The notes below the pieces were generated by a model that saw only the letters and a list, made by a program, of their open reading frames with translations, searched no databases and was not told where the DNA came from. Positions 1-6,541 of a stretch of 19,139 nucleotides of DNA are shown one piece after another. The first letter of the stretch is position 1. Each line of letters opens with the position of its first letter. The stretch is taken from contig DASREA010000016.1 in assembly GCA_035652315.1 (NCBI GenBank), positions 1-19,139 of the forward strand, in the 5' to 3' direction. The position numbers were made by a program, and so were the translations under genes. The stretch is from CANKHA01 sp035652315 (lineage in GTDB: Bacteria; Pseudomonadota; Alphaproteobacteria; Rhizobiales; Xanthobacteraceae).

Positions 1-27
1 AAGGAAACGCGGAGCCTATAGCTATCG

Positions 28-58
28 CGCAGCCTGCGGGATCTTCGTTCCCGCTGCG
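28..58. other. Bulged inverted repeat just upstream of tRNA-Arg
   Basis: CGCAG (28-32) and CGGGA (37-41) can pair with TCCCG (49-53) and CTGCG (54-58). This leaves a 4-nt bulge and a 7-nt loop. There is no T-tract on either side, so it is not a convincing terminator. It sits seven bases before the mature tRNA and could be the end of an upstream transcript or part of the pre-tRNA leader. The pairing is visible in the sequence, but no function can be assigned. Confidence 0.3.
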
Positions 59-64
59 GCTTCA

Positions 65-141
65 GCGCCCGTAGCTCAGCTGGATAGAGCACCAGACTAC
101 GAATCTGGGGGTCAGGAGTTCGAATCTCTTCGGGCGCGCCA
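65..141 (+). tRNA. tRNA-Arg (anticodon ACG)
   Basis: Complete cloverleaf. The acceptor stem GCGCCCG (65-71) pairs with CGGGCGC (131-137), the discriminator is G138, and CCA is encoded at 139-141. The anticodon stem CCAGA/TCTGG (92-96/104-108) encloses the loop CTACGAA, giving anticodon ACG at 99-101. Its A34 is normally deaminated to inosine to read CGU, CGC and CGA. The T arm contains GTTCGAATC. The 3' end from base 125 onward is duplicated about 1.37 kb downstream, which marks this tRNA as a likely integration target. Confidence 0.96.
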
Positions 142-143
142 TT
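125..143 (+). repeat. att-like direct repeat, copy 1 (tRNA 3' end)
   Basis: TCTCTTCGGGCGCGCCATT covers the 3' strand of the T stem, the 3' strand of the acceptor stem, the discriminator, CCA and two following bases. The identical 19 bp recur at 1494-1512. The match ends on both sides (A124 versus C1493, T144 versus C1513). In the standard arrangement of tRNA-targeted integrases this copy would be the attachment-site half that restores the tRNA. Confidence 0.75.
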
Positions 144-148
144 TTCAG

Positions 149-193
149 ATCCACGAACTGCTTAAGGGCAGAACCTTACATCTGATCGTGGAT
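149..193. repeat. Inverted repeat after tRNA-Arg
   Basis: ATCCACGA (149-156) is the exact reverse complement of TCGTGGAT (186-193), with 29 bases between. There is no T-run after it, so it is a poor intrinsic terminator candidate. It could be a transcript-end structure for the tRNA or a protein site near the presumed attachment core. The rest of 144-391 shows no convincing gene. Confidence 0.25.
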
Positions 194-391
194 GGCTCGA
201 TGTCGCTGGGATCGACAGAACAACCACACGGGCGGACGCGCTGGCCCGCAATCCCCGCGTCCGATTGACAAACTGCCTTACCTCTCTTTTGATTAGGTCG
301 CGAAAGTTTCGATAAGTTTCCGCGATCCCCAGTCTCACATTGTGCGGGACGGGAAAGATCAGGCGCTGCTCGACAATAAGAGGCGCTGGCT

Positions 392-745
392 ATGAAAATG
401 GAAGGTCTGGTGCTTGGCTTTCTGTTCGTAGCGGGACTCGTCACGCCAGCACGGTCCGAGGATTTCAAGATTGGCGATCGATGCATGGACTTGTCGCGCG
501 TTCAATTCTTTCCGCAAGACGAGGAAATCTATTACGAGATTGTATATTGCGATGATTTTACTGAGGTGACTCAAGAGATCTATCGAACCGGATTGCGGGA
601 ATGCCAGGCTGTGCTGGCGAAACCGCCGAGAAGCTGGATGCACGTCTATAAAATGGACGGGCGCCGCCGTGAGATCGAAGTCGTGCACAGTGGTGGCGAT
701 GAGTATCAATTTGCAGTGCGCGCATGCCGCGAAGCTCTCAGATGA
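392..745 (+). CDS. Small predicted exported protein of unknown function, four cysteines
   Basis: A 117-residue product that I do not recognise. Residues 1-22 form a typical Sec signal peptide: a short basic start, a hydrophobic core GLVLGFLFVAGLV, and a likely cleavage after ARS. The mature part is small and charged, with four cysteines at about residues 31, 53, 71 and 112, which would suit two disulfide bonds in the periplasm. AGAGG lies 8 bases before the ATG at 392; a second in-frame ATG at 398 is also possible. It lies inside the putative tRNA island, and its codons are more AT-rich than those of the neighbouring housekeeping genes, consistent with acquisition by transfer. No catalytic motif is visible. 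The signal peptide and cysteine pattern make a real gene likely. Confidence 0.6.
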   Translation: MKMEGLVLGFLFVAGLVTPARSEDFKIGDRCMDLSRVQFFPQDEEIYYEIVYCDDFTEVTQEIYRTGLRECQAVLAKPPRSWMHVYKMDGRRREIEVVHSGGDEYQFAVRACREALR

Positions 746-805
746 TCGAGAGATGCTGACGGCCGGGGCTGCACCACAATGCGATATTGTGCAGGGTACA
801 AGGAC

Positions 806-1057
806 ATGTCGCCGATGGTTCCGACGAAGCTGATCGTCGCGTCACTCCTGATTGGCCCCACTGTTGCGAGCCAAGCCGCGGCAGAAGAGCGGATGACCGC
901 ACCAGTGGCCGGCAAGAAGGCCGTCTGCATTCAAATCGTTTCTTGCGGCACAAAAGACGGAAAGCGAAAAGCATATCCCGATCCTTGCTCCGCAGAGCGA
1001 GATGGGGCAACCAATATCCGAAGCAAAACTGGAGAAAGTTGCCAATCTCGCAAATGA
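806..1057 (+). CDS. Small exported Kazal-like (protease-inhibitor-type) protein
   Basis: From the ATG at 806 the product has 83 residues. An upstream ATG at 779 would add nine, and an ATG at 815 with AAGGA 10 bases before it is equally plausible. Residues 4-27 look like a signal peptide (basic start, LIVASLLIG core, SQAAA cleavage region). The mature domain has cysteines at about 41, 47, 61 and 79 and contains CGTKDGKRKAYPDPC. This fits the Kazal core, in which a Cys is followed by DG, then a Tyr, then a Cys. Kazal domains inhibit serine proteases. Bacterial versions are small exported proteins, and no target can be inferred here. It lies within the putative tRNA-Arg island, 60 bases after another small exported protein. 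Family placement is by motif only. Confidence 0.55.
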   Translation: MSPMVPTKLIVASLLIGPTVASQAAAEERMTAPVAGKKAVCIQIVSCGTKDGKRKAYPDPCSAERDGATNIRSKTGESCQSRK

Positions 1058-1223
1058 AGCCGGTCGGTTCGTGCGGGCACCGTTTGCGGCCTCCGGATGT
1101 TACGAGGTGGGCGAAGCGGAGACTTAATAGGCGAGTCGGGCCAACTCGGCGACTCGAACTTACGGCTCGCGCGCTCTCGCGATTTGCTCCTGCCCCGACC
1201 GATGGCTGGCGAACTCGCAATAG

Positions 1224-1538
1224 CTTCTTCGGACGGCGAACTGGAGGCGGCTGAATAAGTGGCCCCTCCGCGACTATCGCGACACCATCCCGCGCCTCTT
1301 CGACTTCATCGGTGTTCGTGATCCTGACCAATGGAACGGGCCGCAGCTGCTGACGCCGCAGGCGTCGGGGCCTCTCGTGCTCCACGCGCTTGATGGTAGC
1401 GTTGCGATATGGGATCACTTGCTGGTATCAACCTCTCGGCAGGTGAGCCCAGAAGCGCTTGGATTATCGATATTTCTGCAAGTCGCTGGCCTCTCTCTTC
1501 GGGCGCGCCATTCATACCAGCGATCGCTCAAGCGGTGA
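1224..1538 (+). pseudogene. Possible decayed coding fragment, family unknown
   Basis: One frame is open from just after a TAG at 1221 to a TGA at 1536 and has no good start codon. Its translation is protein-like, with segments such as WPLRDYRDTIPRLFDFIG, DPDQWNGPQLL and SGPLVLHALDGSVAIWDHLLV. It could be a gene remnant carried at the island's right end. The second att-like repeat lies inside this frame. I do not recognise the family, and chance openness in GC-rich DNA is a real alternative. Confidence 0.2.
1494..1512 (+). repeat. att-like direct repeat, copy 2
   Basis: Exact 19-bp copy of 125-143, the end of tRNA-Arg plus TT. Upstream bases do not continue the tRNA, so this is only the 3' quarter and not a second gene. 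It marks the probable right boundary of the integrated segment. The DNA after it would originally have followed the tRNA directly. Confidence 0.7.
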
Positions 1539-1708
1539 CGAGCGCTCTTTTCTCCAACGGCGAAAGCAAACGGATTCGCTGGCGCGAAACACACGAGGCC
1601 TCAAGCGGGTTCGCATTTCGTTCCTTGCAGGCGAACCTCAGCCGAGGCACCGGACTTCATAAGGGGCCAATTGCAAGCTACGCGGGCACCTCGTGCTGCC
1701 CTTTTTCG

Positions 1709-1741
1709 CGCGGTGTTCTCGCGGTGTTAACGCGGTTCTGC
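1709..1741 (+). promoter_or_regulatory. Three tandem 11-bp repeats before the 1748 gene
   Basis: CGCGGTGTTCT (1709), CGCGGTGTTAA (1720) and CGCGGTTCTGC (1731) follow one another with exact 11-base spacing and share CGCGGT. The array ends six bases before the ATG at 1748. The spacing places the repeats on one face of the helix, as in direct-repeat operators of OmpR/PhoB-type winged-helix regulators. The motif itself is not the Pho-box sequence seen at 4163. Function is inferred only. Confidence 0.35.
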
Positions 1742-1747
1742 TAGTGC

Positions 1748-2833
1748 ATGCCGATGGACGATTCCGCAAATTCGCTGATGGCTGAGAACAAAGGCGCCGG
1801 TTCGAATTCTCTCTCCCGCCTCGTCGCGGAGAGGGTCGGATGGCACCGCATCGGCGTCGTCCTCAGCCTCCTCGTCATCGTTTTCGCCTTGGTGGTGCTT
1901 TATCACCTGCTGCAGGACATCGAGGTCGATCAAGTCATCGCAGCGATCAAGGAAACGTCGGTCAGCGACGTCGTTTACGCCGCCGTTTTTGTCGCCTCGG
2001 CCTATTTCACGCTGACCTTCTACGATCTGTTCGCGTTGCGCACGATCCGCCATCACGACGTTCCCTATCGCGTCGCCGCGCTCGCCGCTTTCACGAGCTA
2101 TTCGGTCGGCCATAATGTCGGCGCCAGTATTTTCTCGGCCGCCGCCGTCCGCTACCGCATCTATTCAAATTACGGTCTCGATGCCACCGACGTGGCGAAG
2201 CTGAGCTTCGTCGCCGGTCTCACCTTTTGGCTCGGCAATGCCACGGTTCTCGGCCTTGGCATCGCCTTCGTGCCGTCGGCGGCAGGCGCCATCGATCAGC
2301 TTCCCGGCTGGGTCAACCGCGGATTGGCGATTCTGACTCTCGCGATTCTTTATTCTTATATCGTCTGGGTATGGCGCAAACCGCGCCTGATCGGTCGCGG
2401 GCAGTGGCAGGTCGAGTTGCCAAGCGGCCCGTTCACATTGCTGCAAATCCTGATCGGCATCGTCGATCTCTCCTGCTGCGCGCTGGCGATGTACATGCTG
2501 ATGCCGGACGAGCCGCATCTCGGCTTTGTTCCCCTGGCGGTGATATTCGTATCGGCGACGCTGCTCGGCTTTGCCAGCCACGCCCCGGGCGGGATCGGCG
2601 TCTTCGACGCCGCCATGCTGGTGGCGCTCTGGCAGATGGATAAGGAGCAACTGCTCGCCGGTCTGTTGCTATTCCGGCTGCTCTATTACATCGTGCCGTT
2701 TGTCCTTTCGCTCACGATCCTCGGTGTCCGCGAGCTGCTACTGAATTTCGCTTGGGCGTCGGGACGGCCGAATATCGTGCCGCCTTCCGCCGGGGCGCCG
2801 GACCATGCTGGGAAAAAAACCGACAGAGTCTGA
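1748..2833 (+). CDS. YbhN/MprF-type integral membrane protein (lysylphosphatidylglycerol synthase TM region family)
   Basis: A 361-residue polytopic protein resembling the membrane (flippase-like) half of MprF and stand-alone YbhN-type proteins. It lacks the C-terminal cytosolic aminoacyl-transferase domain of full MprF. Hydrophobic segments begin at about residue 36 and continue to near 340. Family-like segments are GHNVGASIFSAAAVRYRIYS (121-140), the APGGIGVFDAAM segment in the C-terminal half, and the late helix LLLFRLLYYIVPF. Family members are linked to lipid translocation in the inner membrane, but the substrate here is unknown. No good ribosome-binding site precedes 1748; the ATG at 1754 is an alternative. 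Its end overlaps the phoR start by 29 bases, which suggests cotranscription and a possible link between envelope lipid remodelling and phosphate sensing. Confidence 0.8.
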   Translation: MPMDDSANSLMAENKGAGSNSLSRLVAERVGWHRIGVVLSLLVIVFALVVLYHLLQDIEVDQVIAAIKETSVSDVVYAAVFVASAYFTLTFYDLFALRTIRHHDVPYRVAALAAFTSYSVGHNVGASIFSAAAVRYRIYSNYGLDATDVAKLSFVAGLTFWLGNATVLGLGIAFVPSAAGAIDQLPGWVNRGLAILTLAILYSYIVWVWRKPRLIGRGQWQVELPSGPFTLLQILIGIVDLSCCALAMYMLMPDEPHLGFVPLAVIFVSATLLGFASHAPGGIGVFDAAMLVALWQMDKEQLLAGLLLFRLLYYIVPFVLSLTILGVRELLLNFAWASGRPNIVPPSAGAPDHAGKKTDRV

Positions 2834-4145
2834 GCCGAGAGGCTGGCCTGTTGCGGCCGGGGCGCTTGGCGCCGCCGGTATCTTCGTTGCCGCAGCCCTT
2901 GCGGTCATGGCCGGATTGGTGGCGACGGGGGCTCTGCGCCTCGTGCCGGCGCTTCTTGGCGTGGTCGTACTGTCCATTGCGGCCCTCGCCACCGCGTTTC
3001 GGCAGAAGCGGCGGCAAGAAGGCCTGCGCATGCCCGATGTCTCGCCCCATGGATCGACGCCCTTTGCCGACGAGCACTTCCTCGAGACCATTCTCCGTGG
3101 ATTGGCGGATCCCGTGGTCGCGCTCGACCGCGATGGTCGCATTCTCGCCTTCAATGCCAAGGCGGCCCAAATCGCGCCGGCTTTGCGGAGAGGCGATCTC
3201 GCCCAGATCGCCTTTCGCGTTCCCGAGGTCGTGGAGGCCATCCGCCGCGCCCGTGAGGAGGGGGAGCCGCAACGCGTCGAATTTTCCGAGCGCGTCCCGC
3301 TCGACCGCTGGTACGAATTGGTGGTGACGCGCCTGATCTTCGAGGCGGCCGCCGGTCAGCTCCCGCGCGATCTTCTGCTCATGACCTTTCACGATCTCAC
3401 GCCCTTGCGCCGGGTCGAGGAGATGCGCGCCGACTTCGTGGCCAATGCCAGCCACGAACTGCGCACGCCGCTGGCGGCCCTGTCCGGCTTCATCGACACC
3501 CTGCAAGGCACCGCGCGCGACGATCCGGCCGCGCGCGAACGCTTCCTGCCGATCATGCAGGCGCAGGCAACGCGCATGGCGCGGCTTATCGACGACCTGT
3601 TGTCGCTCTCCCGCATCGAGCTGAGCGCTCATCTGCGCCCGGAGACGCCGACCGATCTGGTTTCGATCGTGCGTCAGGTGACCGACGGCCTGGAGACACT
3701 GGCGCGCGACCGCGACGTGAAGATCATGGTGAAAGCTCCGCCCGCCCCGGTCGTCGTGCTCGGCGATCGCGACGAATTGTTGCGGGTGTTCGACAATCTG
3801 GTGGAGAACGCGCTCAAATACGGCGCGTCAGGCAAGCGTATCGAGATCGAATTTGCTAACGGCAAAACGCCGGAAGGAGGGGCCGAAGTGCAGGTAGCCG
3901 TGCGCGATTTCGGGCCTGGCATTGCGCCTGAGCATTTGCCCCGGCTGACCGAGCGGTTCTACCGCGTCGATGTCGCTGAAAGCCGAGCTCAAGGCGGCAC
4001 CGGCCTCGGCCTCGCGCTGGCCAAACATATTCTCAACCGGCACGGAGGCCGTTTGTCCATCAGCAGCGTGCTGGGCAAGGGCGCGACTTTTACGGTTCAC
4101 CTTCCAATCCCCAAGGCCGGCACCGGCATTTCAGGAAATCAATAA
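2805..4145 (+). CDS. phoR: Phosphate-regulon sensor histidine kinase PhoR
   Basis: A 446-residue inner-membrane kinase that phosphorylates PhoB when phosphate is scarce. Two hydrophobic segments (about 15-40 and 43-65) precede a PAS-like domain (about 88-180, including VVALDRDGRILAFNAKA). A HisKA domain follows with the phospho-acceptor His217 in SHELRTPL. The HATPase domain has an N-box (Asn331, Asn335), G1 DFGPGI (368-373), an F-box-like LTERFYRVD (381-389) and G2 GGTGLGLALAK (397-407). All key residues are intact. The ATG at 2805 lies inside the preceding membrane-protein gene and has only a weak ribosome-binding site, so translational coupling is plausible. Position next to pst genes and phoB supports PhoR over other PAS kinases. 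Confidence 0.95.
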   Translation: MLGKKPTESEPRGWPVAAGALGAAGIFVAAALAVMAGLVATGALRLVPALLGVVVLSIAALATAFRQKRRQEGLRMPDVSPHGSTPFADEHFLETILRGLADPVVALDRDGRILAFNAKAAQIAPALRRGDLAQIAFRVPEVVEAIRRAREEGEPQRVEFSERVPLDRWYELVVTRLIFEAAAGQLPRDLLLMTFHDLTPLRRVEEMRADFVANASHELRTPLAALSGFIDTLQGTARDDPAARERFLPIMQAQATRMARLIDDLLSLSRIELSAHLRPETPTDLVSIVRQVTDGLETLARDRDVKIMVKAPPAPVVVLGDRDELLRVFDNLVENALKYGASGKRIEIEFANGKTPEGGAEVQVAVRDFGPGIAPEHLPRLTERFYRVDVAESRAQGGTGLGLALAKHILNRHGGRLSISSVLGKGATFTVHLPIPKAGTGISGNQ

Positions 4146-4162
4146 GCTTTTCATATTGTTAC

Positions 4163-4197
4163 GTTGTCATCCAGTTGTCATCTAACCATCATAGAAC
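4163..4197 (+). promoter_or_regulatory. Pho box and -10 element of the pst operon
   Basis: Two half-sites TTGTCAT (4164-4170 and 4175-4181) are spaced 11 bases apart. Each matches the classic CTGTCAT half-site at 6 of 7 positions, and the 11-bp units GTTGTCATCCA and GTTGTCATCTA differ at one base. Ten bases downstream is TAGAAC (4192-4197), a reasonable -10. This is the PhoB-activated layout in which the Pho box replaces the -35. Transcription would start near 4204, giving a leader of about 165 nt before pstS. Confidence 0.85.
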
Positions 4198-4370
4198 GGT
4201 GACGTGCCCCTCCTATGGCTGCCGGCGGCTGCGGAACGGTTGAGAAAAAGTCAGAAGCATGCCGCCCGCCGTCAAACAGAAGCGGTTGCCCCATCATCGG
4301 GGTTCGAAAGCGAAAACCGGCGGTCGTGGAAGCCCTGGATCGCTTTTGACCGCAAACAAGGAGAGAACCC
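4198..4370 (+). other. pstS leader region
   Basis: The likely 5' untranslated leader has no convincing ORF. It can form a small stem CCCC/GGGG (4289-4292/4299-4302, loop ATCATC). More distant GC-rich complementary blocks (around 4264-4268 and 4319-4323) flank it. AAGGAG at 4358-4363 is the pstS ribosome-binding site. No known riboswitch was recognised. Confidence 0.35.
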
Positions 4371-5393
4371 GTGAAGCTTTTTAAATCCCTCATCGCCGCC
4401 GGCGTGATTGCCGCAGCGGCTGCGTTACCCGCCTTCGCCGCCGATATTTCCGGCGCGGGCGCGACGTTCCCCTATCCGATCTATGCCAAGTGGGCCGACG
4501 CCTACAAAAAGCAGACCGGCATCGGCTTGAACTACCAGTCGATCGGTTCGGGTGGCGGCATCAAGCAGATCAAGGCCAAGACAGTGACCTTCGGCGCTAG
4601 CGACGCGCCGCTCCCCGGCAAGGACCTCGACGAAACCGGCCTCGCCCAATTCCCGATGGTGATGGGCGGCATCGTGCCGGTATTGAATGTTGAAGGCATC
4701 AAGGCCGGCGAACTGGTGCTCGACGGGGCCACGCTGGCGAAAATCTACCTGGGTGAAGTGAAGAATTGGGACGATGCCGCGATCAAGAGCCTCAATCCCA
4801 ACGCTAAGCTACCACACACCGCGATCGCCGTGGTTCACCGTTCCGACGGCTCGGGCACGACCTTCAACTTCAGCTATTACCTCGCCGACGTGAGTGCCGA
4901 CTGGAAGTCCAAGGTCGGCGCCAATACCTCGGTGGAGTGGCCGGTAGGCATCGGCGCCAAGGGTAACGAAGGCGTCGCCAACAACGTGGCGCAGACCAAG
5001 GGCTCGATCGGTTACGTCGAATACGCCTATGCGCTGCAGAATAAGCTGACCTACACCAAGATGAAGAACAAAGACGGCAAGGTGGTCTCGCCGACCTCGA
5101 AGGCCTTCCAAGCCGCGGCGGCCAATGCCGATTGGAATTCGCAGCCCGGCTATGGCGTCATCCTCGCCAATCAGCCCGGCGCCGAATCCTGGCCGATGAC
5201 CGCCGCTACCTGGATCCTCATCTACAAGAAGCCGCAGGATCCGGCCGCGACCGCCGCCGCGCTGAAGTTCTTCAAGTGGTGCTACACGAATGGCGCGAAG
5301 ATGGCCGAAGAACTCGACTACGTTCCAATGCCGGCGAGCGTCGCGAAGAGCGTCGAAGCCATGTGGGCGAAGGACATTGCCGTGCAGATGTAA
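4371..5393 (+). CDS. pstS: Periplasmic phosphate-binding protein PstS
   Basis: A 340-residue solute-binding protein that captures inorganic phosphate in the periplasm and delivers it to PstCAB. It starts with GTG at 4371, with AAGGAG seven bases upstream. Residues 1-23 are a clear Sec signal peptide ending PAFA. The mature protein opens with ISGAGATFPYPIYAKW, a hallmark of PstS. GASDAPL and HRSDGSGTTFNFSYYL contain the expected phosphate-contacting Ser, Asp, Gly and Thr residues. It is the first gene after the Pho box and is closed by a strong hairpin terminator, which explains how it could be made in excess over the membrane components. Confidence 0.96.
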   Translation: MKLFKSLIAAGVIAAAAALPAFAADISGAGATFPYPIYAKWADAYKKQTGIGLNYQSIGSGGGIKQIKAKTVTFGASDAPLPGKDLDETGLAQFPMVMGGIVPVLNVEGIKAGELVLDGATLAKIYLGEVKNWDDAAIKSLNPNAKLPHTAIAVVHRSDGSGTTFNFSYYLADVSADWKSKVGANTSVEWPVGIGAKGNEGVANNVAQTKGSIGYVEYAYALQNKLTYTKMKNKDGKVVSPTSKAFQAAAANADWNSQPGYGVILANQPGAESWPMTAATWILIYKKPQDPAATAAALKFFKWCYTNGAKMAEELDYVPMPASVAKSVEAMWAKDIAVQM

Positions 5394-5405
5394 CGGCCGA
5401 TGGCC

Positions 5406-5437
5406 GGAGAAGGCGCTTTGGCGCCTTCTCCTTTTCC
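5406..5437 (+). terminator. Intrinsic terminator between pstS and pstC
   Basis: GGAGAAGGCGC (5406-5416) pairs perfectly with GCGCCTTCTCC (5421-5431) around a TTTG loop and is followed by TTTTCC. It starts 12 bases after the pstS stop. In pst operons such an element typically lowers pstCAB transcription relative to pstS, or protects the pstS mRNA 3' end. Confidence 0.88.
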
Positions 5438-5519
5438 ACGCCTTGCTTGAAACCGGCTTGTACGCGGCCCCGAGTCCGCTTTAGTAGGCTCCCGAGCGTC
5501 GAGGTGAGGAGAGCCGTTT

Positions 5520-6539
5520 ATGCCGCCCGCCAGGAGGCCATCCTTGGTTGATGTCGCGTTGCAAAATGGTGCACTGGCCGCGGCGGACCAACAGGAACGC
5601 ATCAAGCGGCTGGGCCAAATCCGCTCCATCGATAAGCTCTTTCGCATCCTGACCCGTGCCTGCGCGCTGGCCGTTTTGGGCATCCTTGGCGCGGTCCTGC
5701 TTTCGCTGTTCTTCGGCGCCTGGCCGGCCCTCAGCACGTTCGGTCTGAACTTTTTTGTCACCGAGAGCTGGAATCCGGTGACGGAAAAATTCGGGGCGCT
5801 TCCCGCGATCTACGGAACGCTTGTGACCTCCACGATCGCGATGCTCATCGCATTGCCGGTCGGATTGTTCATCGCGATATTCCTCACCGAGCTTTGCCCC
5901 ATATGGCTGCGCCGTCCTGTCGGAATTGCGATCGAGCTGCTCGCGGGCATTCCCAGCATCATCTACGGCATTTGGGGCTTCTTTGTTTTCGCACCCTTCC
6001 TGCAGACGACGCTGCAACCGTTTCTCGTCGACTCGTTCGGCAATATCCCGCTGTTGTCGACCTTGTTCGCCGGCCCACCCTACGGCATCGGCATCATGAC
6101 CGCGGGCCTGATCCTGGCGATCATGGTGCTGCCCTTCATCACATCCATATCGCGTGACGTTTTCGAAACCGTGCCGCCGGTGCTCAAGGAAGCCGCCTAC
6201 GGCATGGGCTGCACCACCTGGGAAGTATTCTGGAACGTGTCGCTTCCTTATACCCGGGTCGGCGTCATCGGCGGCTTCATGCTCGCGTTGGGAAGGGCGC
6301 TCGGCGAGACCATGGCGGTGACATTCGTCATCGGCAACGCCCATCGCATTTCGGGATCGCTGCTGGCTCCGGGAACGACCATCTCGGCTACGATCGCCAA
6401 TGAATTCACCGAGGCGGTCAGCGATCTCTATACTTCTTCGCTGATCGCGCTTGGGCTGATCCTGTTTTTCATCACCTTCGTCGTCCTGGCGGTCGCGCGC
6501 ATTCTGCTGGCGCAAATCGAACGTCGGGCAGGAAGCTGA
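5520..6539 (+). CDS. pstC: Phosphate ABC transporter permease PstC
   Basis: A 339-residue inner-membrane permease, one half of the phosphate channel with PstA. The ATG at 5520 is preceded by a purine-rich GAGGTGAGGAGAG stretch. A hydrophilic N-terminus of about 40 residues precedes the first helix (about 44-65). The core contains further membrane segments and the EAA loop that docks the ATPase (EAAYGMGCTTWEVFWNVSLP). The signature GRALGETMAVTFVIGN is characteristic of PstC. It is separated from pstS by the terminator and from pstA by only two bases, so it heads the pstCAB-phoU-phoB run. Confidence 0.95.
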   Translation: MPPARRPSLVDVALQNGALAAADQQERIKRLGQIRSIDKLFRILTRACALAVLGILGAVLLSLFFGAWPALSTFGLNFFVTESWNPVTEKFGALPAIYGTLVTSTIAMLIALPVGLFIAIFLTELCPIWLRRPVGIAIELLAGIPSIIYGIWGFFVFAPFLQTTLQPFLVDSFGNIPLLSTLFAGPPYGIGIMTAGLILAIMVLPFITSISRDVFETVPPVLKEAAYGMGCTTWEVFWNVSLPYTRVGVIGGFMLALGRALGETMAVTFVIGNAHRISGSLLAPGTTISATIANEFTEAVSDLYTSSLIALGLILFFITFVVLAVARILLAQIERRAGS

Positions 6540-6541
6540 GC

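Larger units (their letters stand above)
125..1512. mobile_element. Putative tRNA-Arg mini-island or integration scar
   Basis: The interval is bounded by two exact 19-bp copies of the tRNA-Arg 3' end. It contains only two convincing small genes, both for exported proteins, plus apparent coding debris. Parts are less GC-rich than the flanking operons: the line 541-600 has 26 G/C out of 60. Tyrosine integrases commonly recombine at tRNA 3' ends and leave such repeats, so integration is the natural reading. No integrase, excisionase or transposase is seen, so the element is either non-autonomous or the remnant of a larger deleted island. A chance 19-bp repeat at exactly a tRNA end is unlikely. 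Confidence 0.55.
1058..1747. other. Gene-poor stretch: island right end and upstream region of the next gene
   Basis: About 690 bases without a convincing intact gene. The content is a frame that looks like decayed coding sequence (1224-1538), the second att-like tRNA repeat (1494-1512), a weak stem CGCTC/GAGCG (1525-1529/1540-1544) followed by CTCTTTT that could be the displaced original tRNA terminator, and three 11-bp-spaced repeats (1709-1741) just before the next start codon. Short open frames here lack ribosome-binding sites and recognisable domains. Confidence 0.5.

Noticed and set aside
738..1418. 226-codon - strand open frame across the island
   Set aside because: Arg-rich and without recognisable domains. 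It runs antisense to the Kazal-like gene, which has a signal peptide and an ordered cysteine pattern.
1494..1512. A second tRNA gene
   Set aside because: Only the 3' end is present; there is no D arm, anticodon arm or 5' acceptor strand before it.
4148..4154. TTTTCAT as a third Pho half-site
   Set aside because: It lies 16 bases from the next half-site, out of the 11-base phase required, and matches poorly.
5481..6515. 344-codon - strand open frame opposite pstC
   Set aside because: The translation is charge-rich and repetitive (many Arg, Asp, Gln), typical of the antisense of hydrophobic membrane-protein codons.
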